34,455 nucleotides of DNA from Thermoproteus sp. CP80 (lineage in GTDB: Archaea > Thermoproteota > Thermoprotei > Thermoproteales > Thermoproteaceae): NCBI RefSeq assembly GCF_002077075.2, contig NZ_LCWM02000007.1, positions 1 to 34,455 on the forward strand, written 5' to 3'. The notes below the pieces were generated by a model. The model worked only from the letters and a program-made list of their open reading frames with translations, was not told the origin of the DNA and made no database searches. Position 1 is the stretch's first letter. The number at the start of each line of letters is the position of its first letter. This document shows positions 30,147 through 34,455 of the stretch, piece after piece. The translations under genes were made by a program, and so were the position numbers.

Positions 30147-31850
30147 GTGCGCCTCATAGTAGCGCTTTTGCTGGCCGCTCCGTTGGTCTACGCCCAGCTC
30201 TGCATAGCCCAGACGTCGTCGTCGCTCGAGCTGGAGGGCGGAGCCGCCTACTACGTCCAGTGGAGGGGCAACGCCGTCGTCTACAACTCCTCCGGGGCGC
30301 CTGTGGCCCTGCTGGGCGGCTCCGGCCGCGGTCTGCTGGCGCCGGCTCTAGGCGGCCTCTACGCCTCCTCGACCCCGCTCGACGCGGTCAGCTGCGTCCA
30401 CCTAGAGCTCCTCGCCGGCAGGCTTAAGCCCAAGCCCACGGCCTGGGGGCCGTCCGCGCCGCTCGGCGTGGCGTATTACGGTTTCGCCGAGGTGGACGGA
30501 GGGCTGTACCCGCTCCCCTACGTCGGGGAGTCGGCCAAGGGCTGCTTCTCGCTCGGAGGGCTGGCGGCCTATAGCTACTCGCCGCTCGGGAGGCGCGAGG
30601 CGTATTCCATCCAGCTGAACGCCTACGTGGAGGCTGGGGGAGGGCTCTACTGGGTCCAGGCGCTGGTTAGATATAGGGATGGCGCCTACGAGTTCCTCGA
30701 CAACGTCTGGAACATGACGGGGCCGGTCTCCTCGCTTGCCGGCATCGCGGGGTTCGGCTCGACCGCCTTCCTCGGGAGCGACGAGTACTACTTCTACGTC
30801 GAGGAGCTCCCCCCGCTGAAGGCGGCCTGCCTCGAGGTAAGGACCGTCGGGAGGTACGTGTACCTGGCGCTCAACGGGACGCCGATAGATAGGGTGGAGC
30901 TGCCGGGGCCTGCCCGCATAGTCGTCGAGCCGCAGGTCAACGCCAGAGGCCTTCCGATAGATCTCGAGCTCGTCGTCGGCGGCTATGGCGCAGATATGCC
31001 GGTGGCCGAGGTCTTGAACGGATCGGCGGAATTGACGCTATACATATGGAACGGCACGACCTACGCGGCGCCTCCAGCCGCCTGGAATATGGGCCTGTCC
31101 ACCCAGGAGTCCGCCGTGGCCTCCGCGCAGCCGTCCGGACGCTCCGCCGTCGTGGAGAGCGGAGCCCCCAGGCCGCTGCAGCTCTGGGCCGACCTCCCCT
31201 GTATATACTTCCTCAACGGGACGGCCCAATGCGGCGGGGAAAGGCTGTACCTAGTCGAGCTCAAGCTCCCCAACGGCACGAGCTTGCTGTGGGCCGAGCC
31301 CGGGCCTCTGCGCCTCGCCCTGCCGTCCATCAGATCCGGCGGGGCCCTCTACATCTCGGCCGAGCCCGCGGTCTCTCTGGAGATAACGGGCCCCGTCGTA
31401 GTTGCGCCGCCCTACCGGGCGATGTATCTGGTCAACGTATCGACGCCGCTGGGCCCCCGCGCCCTCTGGGTCCCCAACGGGACCGCGATCGGCCCGGCCG
31501 ATCTCTCCTTCCTCCACGACGGGGTTCTCTACCTAGGCGAGGCCGGGGAGGTTGTCGTCGACAGGCCGCTGGAGATACGGCCGGAGTATATAGCCATATA
31601 TAACGGGACCGCGCGCGATCTGTTCGGCCTGCCCAGCCCGCTGTCCGTGGCTTCGTTGACCTGCGGCGGCAGGAGCGCCTACGCCCTGGCCGGGCCTACG
31701 GGCGGCTTTTCCGTCGCCGTCCCTGCGACATCTCTGTGCTCCGCGCGCCTATACGCCATCCCCATCAGCGTATACGTCGCTCTGCCGCTGCTTCTAATTT
31801 TTCTGAAGTCGGTTCGGAGAAGAAATCTTTATAAATCCAGACAGAGCTAG
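30147..31850 (+). CDS. Secreted, membrane-anchored surface protein rich in N-glycosylation sites
   Basis: 567 residues with a signal peptide (RLIVALLLAAPLVYAQ, cleavage likely after YA) and a C-terminal membrane helix (ISVYVALPLLLIFL) followed by a basic tail, SVRRRNLYKSRQS. The outer part is rich in short beta-like segments with about ten N-x-S/T sequons (for example YNSSG, WNMTG, LNGTP, LNGSA, WNGTT, FLNGT, PNGTS, VNVST, PNGTA and YNGTA). Four to six cysteines suggest disulfides. I recognise no family. GTG 30147 is chosen because the signal peptide begins immediately. It is 24 bases after cydA' on the same strand, but a link to respiration is only positional. The 3' end contains the promoter of the peroxiredoxin gene. 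Confidence 0.7.
   Translation: MRLIVALLLAAPLVYAQLCIAQTSSSLELEGGAAYYVQWRGNAVVYNSSGAPVALLGGSGRGLLAPALGGLYASSTPLDAVSCVHLELLAGRLKPKPTAWGPSAPLGVAYYGFAEVDGGLYPLPYVGESAKGCFSLGGLAAYSYSPLGRREAYSIQLNAYVEAGGGLYWVQALVRYRDGAYEFLDNVWNMTGPVSSLAGIAGFGSTAFLGSDEYYFYVEELPPLKAACLEVRTVGRYVYLALNGTPIDRVELPGPARIVVEPQVNARGLPIDLELVVGGYGADMPVAEVLNGSAELTLYIWNGTTYAAPPAAWNMGLSTQESAVASAQPSGRSAVVESGAPRPLQLWADLPCIYFLNGTAQCGGERLYLVELKLPNGTSLLWAEPGPLRLALPSIRSGGALYISAEPAVSLEITGPVVVAPPYRAMYLVNVSTPLGPRALWVPNGTAIGPADLSFLHDGVLYLGEAGEVVVDRPLEIRPEYIAIYNGTARDLFGLPSPLSVASLTCGGRSAYALAGPTGGFSVAVPATSLCSARLYAIPISVYVALPLLLIFLKSVRRRNLYKSRQS
31827..31836 (+). promoter_or_regulatory. TATA box of the peroxiredoxin gene
   Basis: CTTTATAAAT inside the 3' end of the surface-protein gene, centred about 24 bases before ATG 31855. 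Confidence 0.65.
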
Positions 31851-31854
31851 CGCC

Positions 31855-32493
31855 ATGGTCGAGGTAAAAGGCCCGTACCTCGGGATGCAGATACCCGAGG
31901 ATCTGTGCTTCAACACCGACATGGGCAGAAGGTGCTTCAAGGACTACAAGGGCAAGTGGCTGTTGCTCTTCAGCCACCCCGGCGACTTCACGCCGGTATG
32001 CACCACAGAGTTCGTCGAGTTCGCCAAGAGGTATGAAGACTTCAAGAAGAGGGGCGTCGAGTTGCTCGGCCTCAGCGTCGACACCGACATAAGCCACATA
32101 GAGTGGAAGAGGCAGATCAAACAGCTCTGGGGCGTCGAGATACCGTTCCCCATAATCGCCGACGTGCCGGACTTCCAAGTCGCCAACTTCTTCAACTCGA
32201 TACCGCCCGGCGTCACAACCACTGTGAGGATGGTGGCGCTGATAGACCCAGATCTCAAGCTGGCCTGGTTCGCGTTGTACCCGCTGAGCAACGGCAGGAA
32301 TATCGACGAGATAATACGCGTGATAGACGCGGTCCAGACGACATACAAACACGGCGTCGCGACTCCGGCCAACTGGAAGCCCGGAGACCCCGTGATCGTG
32401 CCGCCGCCGCACGACTACGCCGGCGCCGAGAAGAGGCTCAAGGAGGCCGGCATCGAGTGCAAGACCTGGTGGTTCTGCACCAAACGGCTCTAG
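31855..32493 (+). CDS. Peroxiredoxin (Prx6-like archaeal type)
   Basis: 212-residue thiol peroxidase reducing H2O2 and organic peroxides. The peroxidatic cysteine is in SHPGDFTPVCTTEF (about residue 48), with its Thr and the Arg in VRMVALIDPD completing the site. Two C-terminal cysteines (IECKTWWFCTKRL), spaced by five residues, match the resolving-cysteine arrangement of archaeal Prx6-type enzymes such as that of Aeropyrum. Length and the long C-terminal arm fit this group. ATG 31855 is leaderless behind a strong TATA box. A T run after the stop should end the transcript. It sits near the oxidase and a ferritin-like gene, a set related to oxygen and iron. Confidence 0.95.
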   Translation: MVEVKGPYLGMQIPEDLCFNTDMGRRCFKDYKGKWLLLFSHPGDFTPVCTTEFVEFAKRYEDFKKRGVELLGLSVDTDISHIEWKRQIKQLWGVEIPFPIIADVPDFQVANFFNSIPPGVTTTVRMVALIDPDLKLAWFALYPLSNGRNIDEIIRVIDAVQTTYKHGVATPANWKPGDPVIVPPPHDYAGAEKRLKEAGIECKTWWFCTKRL

Positions 32494-32496
32494 GCC

Positions 32497-32503
32497 TTTT
32501 TTT
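32497..32503 (+). terminator. Poly-T terminator after peroxiredoxin
   Basis: Seven T's three bases after the stop. The following stretch to 32610 is GC-rich and contains only a 14-codon frame, which I do not regard as a gene. Confidence 0.5.
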
Positions 32504-32610
32504 CCTCAGACGGCGGACTGGCTCCTCTTTCTATCCATGGGGCGCACATGGCGGCTGTTCGCGGCCGATATAGGGGCGTGAGGGGCGCGGCTGGGCCGTC
32601 TGGCTAACTG

Positions 32611-32618
32611 ATTTATTT
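32611..32618 (+). promoter_or_regulatory. TATA box of the rubrerythrin-VIT1 gene
   Basis: ATTTATTT centred about 22 bases before GTG 32637; it supports the GTG rather than the downstream ATG 32670. Confidence 0.5.
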
Positions 32619-32636
32619 GGTCTCCCGGGCGTCAAT

Positions 32637-33581
32637 GTGGCTTATAAAGGGCATTCGAATCATTCCTATATGGAAGCTAATTCCAAAAAGAATTTAATTC
32701 GAGAAATTGCGGCTGAGTTCTGCGACGATGAGTATCTGGACCACAGGGTCTACTCGGCGCTGGCCGCCGTGGAGTGGAACGGGAGGAGGAGGGAGCTCTT
32801 GAGGAGGCTTTCGGAGGTGGAGAGGAGGCATTTCGACTTCTGGCTCAAATTCGCCGGGCGCTACAGGCCGTCTCTAAAGGCCCGCCTATATCCCTACCTC
32901 TTCGCCTTCCTGAGGTTGCTCTTCGGCGCGACGTTCGCCGCCAAGTTGCTCGAGAGGGGCGAGGACAAGGCGGTGGAGCGGTACAAGATGGCCCTCGACC
33001 TCATGGAAGCTCCCGAGGACAGGAAGGCGCTCGAGTCCATAATAGCCGACGAGATGGAGCACGAGAAGGAGTTCATCGCCCAGCTCGACGAGGCCATAGT
33101 GAGGTACATGAGCGCCTTGGTTCTCGGCATGGCCGACGCGATAATAGAGATCACGGGGACGCACGCGGGAGCCCTCGGCACGACCAGCTCCGCGATAATC
33201 ACCGGCGTCGTCGGGCTCGTCGTCGGCGTCTCCGCGGCCATATCCATGGCCTCCGCATCGTACCTCCAGACCAAACACGAGACGGGGAGATCGCCGACGG
33301 TCGCGGCTCTGGTGACCGGCGTGGGCTACGTGGTCGCGGCGGCCCTCATGTCGCTCCCCTACTTCATCGCCGATAATATCTACGCGGCGTTCGCCGCGTC
33401 GCTCGCCGTGAGCGTGCTCCTGGCCCTCATGTTCACGTACCAAGGCAGCGTATACGCAGATAGGGACTTCAGGAGCGAGTTCGTCCAGACCGTGGGGCTT
33501 CTGCTCGGCGTGGCGGCCCTCGCCTATCTGCTCGGCGACGGCTTAAGCGCGGCCTTCGGCATAAGATCCCTCATAAAGTGA
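32637..33581 (+). CDS. Rubrerythrin-like/VIT1 membrane iron-handling protein
   Basis: 314 residues in two parts. Residues about 20-160 are a ferritin-like four-helix domain with diiron-type motifs (EVERRHFDFW and DEMEHEKEFI, the E-x-x-H pairs). Residues about 165-314 hold five membrane helices resembling the VIT1/CCC1 iron/manganese transporter family (MADAIIEITGTHAGALG, ISMASASYLQTKHE). The fusion matches membrane-bound ferritin/VIT1 proteins that oxidise Fe2+ and move it out of the cytoplasm or into storage, and it often accompanies peroxide defence. Start GTG 32637 is leaderless. The 5' end is unusually A-rich compared with the rest. The stop overlaps the next gene by one base (or 4 bases if that gene starts at GTG 33578). 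Confidence 0.85.
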   Translation: MAYKGHSNHSYMEANSKKNLIREIAAEFCDDEYLDHRVYSALAAVEWNGRRRELLRRLSEVERRHFDFWLKFAGRYRPSLKARLYPYLFAFLRLLFGATFAAKLLERGEDKAVERYKMALDLMEAPEDRKALESIIADEMEHEKEFIAQLDEAIVRYMSALVLGMADAIIEITGTHAGALGTTSSAIITGVVGLVVGVSAAISMASASYLQTKHETGRSPTVAALVTGVGYVVAAALMSLPYFIADNIYAAFAASLAVSVLLALMFTYQGSVYADRDFRSEFVQTVGLLLGVAALAYLLGDGLSAAFGIRSLIK

Positions 33582-34213
33582 TGTGGGAGCTCCTATACAG
33601 AGGAGGCAGATGGGTCAAGGAGGAGAGGCCGTTCCTCCACGTGCCGAAGGGCCATATAGCCGTCAAGGTCAGGGCGTTCCTCCTCGACGACTTCAGCATG
33701 TGGGCGGCCTCGAGAGGCCTCGAGAGGATCTCCCGGTGGGCTTTCGGCAACGTCGTCGGCGGTCCTGGGGCGGAGACGGGGCAGTACGTCGTGGCGCTTG
33801 CCGACAACGCGGCGGCCGAGTACATCGCCCCAAGGCTGTATTTCCCCGCCCCAAGGGACGCCGTCGAGGCCCTGGCGAGGGTCCACGCCGCGCTTGCGCT
33901 CGAGTCGCTCGACCTGTTGCCGAGATACGGGCCTATTTTTATCTCCGGCGACGACCCCCGGCGCGAGTACATAGCAAGCCTCGCACGCGTCGGCGAGAGC
34001 AGGCGCGGGGTTATACTACAGGGCGGCGTCCTCTCGGGAGGCGCACGGGCAATTGCGCTGTCTAGAATCTTCGAGGTCGGAGGGCCCGGCTTGGTGAGAG
34101 TCCTAGACATACCCAAGAGGAGGTACTACGAAGCAGCCTCGGGAGGCCTCAGGCTTCCGGTGAGGCGGGCCGGAGACGAGGCGCCCTGCTTCTGGTGCGT
34201 AGTTGAAATTTAA
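33581..34213 (+). CDS. Alcohol-dehydrogenase-like (MDR) fragment, uncertain
   Basis: About 210 residues starting MWELLYRGGRWVKEERPFLHVPKGHIAVKVRAFLL. The start resembles the GroES-like N-terminal domain of medium-chain dehydrogenases (VPxGHxxVKVxAxxL), and later VRVLDIPKRRYYEAASGG recalls their end. The zinc-ligand Cys/His motifs and the GxGxxG cofactor loop are not visible, and it is much shorter than the usual about 340 residues. It could be a degenerate MDR or an unrelated fold. Candidate starts are GTG 33578, which overlaps the previous stop, and ATG 33581. Translational coupling to the iron-handling gene is likely, but function remains unknown. Confidence 0.5.
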   Translation: MWELLYRGGRWVKEERPFLHVPKGHIAVKVRAFLLDDFSMWAASRGLERISRWAFGNVVGGPGAETGQYVVALADNAAAEYIAPRLYFPAPRDAVEALARVHAALALESLDLLPRYGPIFISGDDPRREYIASLARVGESRRGVILQGGVLSGGARAIALSRIFEVGGPGLVRVLDIPKRRYYEAASGGLRLPVRRAGDEAPCFWCVVEI

Positions 34214-34216
34214 AAG
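34207..34216 (+). promoter_or_regulatory. TATA box of the last, partial gene
   Basis: AATTTAAAAG centred about 21 bases before ATG 34232. Confidence 0.55.
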
Positions 34217-34231
34217 GGGCTCGATATCTCC

Positions 34232-34455
34232 ATGGACGCCGATATAGTCGAGGCGTATATAGCGGTAGGGTTGGGCGCCGCGCTGGTGGCCTTCGCGGTC
34301 GTCGCAGCGGCCCTGCTCTACCTCCAGAAGATACCGGAGACCACCGTGACCATAGAGACCGGGCTGGGCCAGCTGCGGCTGGGCAACATGCCGGATCCGC
34401 GCGCCGTGGCCGTTGCGGCCGTGAGGGCCCTGGCCCTAATCGTGCTGGGGCTCAC
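34232..34455 (+). CDS. Membrane protein, partial (runs off the window)
   Basis: An open frame of 74 codons from ATG 34232 to the window end without a stop. A membrane helix, IAVGLGAALVAFAVVAAALLYL, is followed by a hydrophilic stretch, QKIPETTVTIETGLGQLRLGNMPDPRA, and the beginning of another hydrophobic segment. No family is recognisable from this portion. The leaderless promoter and codon use support a real gene. Confidence 0.6.
   Translation, partial: MDADIVEAYIAVGLGAALVAFAVVAAALLYLQKIPETTVTIETGLGQLRLGNMPDPRAVAVAAVRALALIVLGL

Noticed and set aside
32538-32582. Short frame after peroxiredoxin starting ATGGGGCGC
   Set aside because: Only 14 codons, no promoter at the leaderless distance, no recognisable motif.
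1-34455. CRISPR arrays, rRNA and tRNA genes
   Set aside because: No regularly spaced repeats and no cloverleaf-like or rRNA-like stretches were seen when reading both strands by eye; introns in tRNA genes could hide one, so a tRNA search would be needed to be certain.

Overview
The window looks like chromosome of a hyperthermophilic crenarchaeon of the Thermoproteales (Thermoproteus/Pyrobaculum-like). This is inferred from high GC in genes, AGG/ATA-rich codon use, very short intergenic gaps, A/T-rich TATA boxes about 19-26 bases before most start codons (leaderless mRNAs), a LysW-dependent lysine/arginine pathway, and an archaeal CydAA' terminal oxidase. No rRNA, tRNA or CRISPR was recognised, and no gap without a gene exceeds 300 bases.

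Layout: 1-2.8 kb holds a radical SAM/SPASM enzyme, an MFS transporter and a truncated M20 peptidase (lysK-like), followed by an IS200/IS605-type hairpin. 3.0-7.4 kb is the lysine/arginine block: a small unknown gene, lysX-like, lysY/argC, lysZ/argB, lysW and argG. 7.5-10.3 kb holds a small zinc ribbon, a CbiX-like protein, a small Cys-rich protein, leuB and a DUF6884-like protein. 10.3-16.3 kb holds homocitrate synthase and leuD (minus strand), then ilvB-ilvN and ilvC-ilvE (plus strand). 16.3-20.7 kb holds folE with an SDR, leuA with a cyclase-family hydrolase, and leuC. 20.8-27.4 kb holds a small membrane protein, a paired class III CoA transferase, a flippase, a sugar-nucleotide epimerase, and a threonine-synthase-like pseudoenzyme with a winged helix. 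27.5-34.5 kb holds cydA-cydA', a glycosylated surface protein, peroxiredoxin, a rubrerythrin-VIT1 membrane protein, an MDR-like fragment and a partial membrane protein.

The most striking observation: five promoter-proximal amino-acid biosynthesis genes (lysX, argG, homocitrate synthase, ilvB, leuA) lack any ATG/GTG/TTG start in frame upstream of essential N-terminal motifs. Each instead has a leaderless ATG about 21-24 bases after a TATA box, in the wrong frame. After one or two codons comes TTCGGGG, read as TCG GGG, then a codon for the pathway's own end product, and soon a stop in the ATG frame. A -1 slip of tRNA-Gly on G-GGG enters the enzyme frame. The codons after the slippery GGG are Lys (homocitrate synthase), Arg-Arg-Arg (argG), Leu (leuA), Val, Leu and Ile in three successive modules (ilvB), and Lys, Pro and Arg in three modules (lysX). 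This reads as a starvation sensor: when the cognate aminoacyl-tRNA is scarce the ribosome stalls with GGG in the P site, slips -1 and makes the enzyme; when the amino acid is abundant it reads on and stops. I know of no described system of this kind. It is inferred from sequence alone and is the main result here.

Other items worth attention: LysW ends in Gln instead of the carrier Glu; the nearby lysK-like gene is truncated; the threonine-synthase-like protein has lost its PLP lysine and gained a winged helix; single leuB, leuC and leuD genes may serve both leucine and lysine synthesis.
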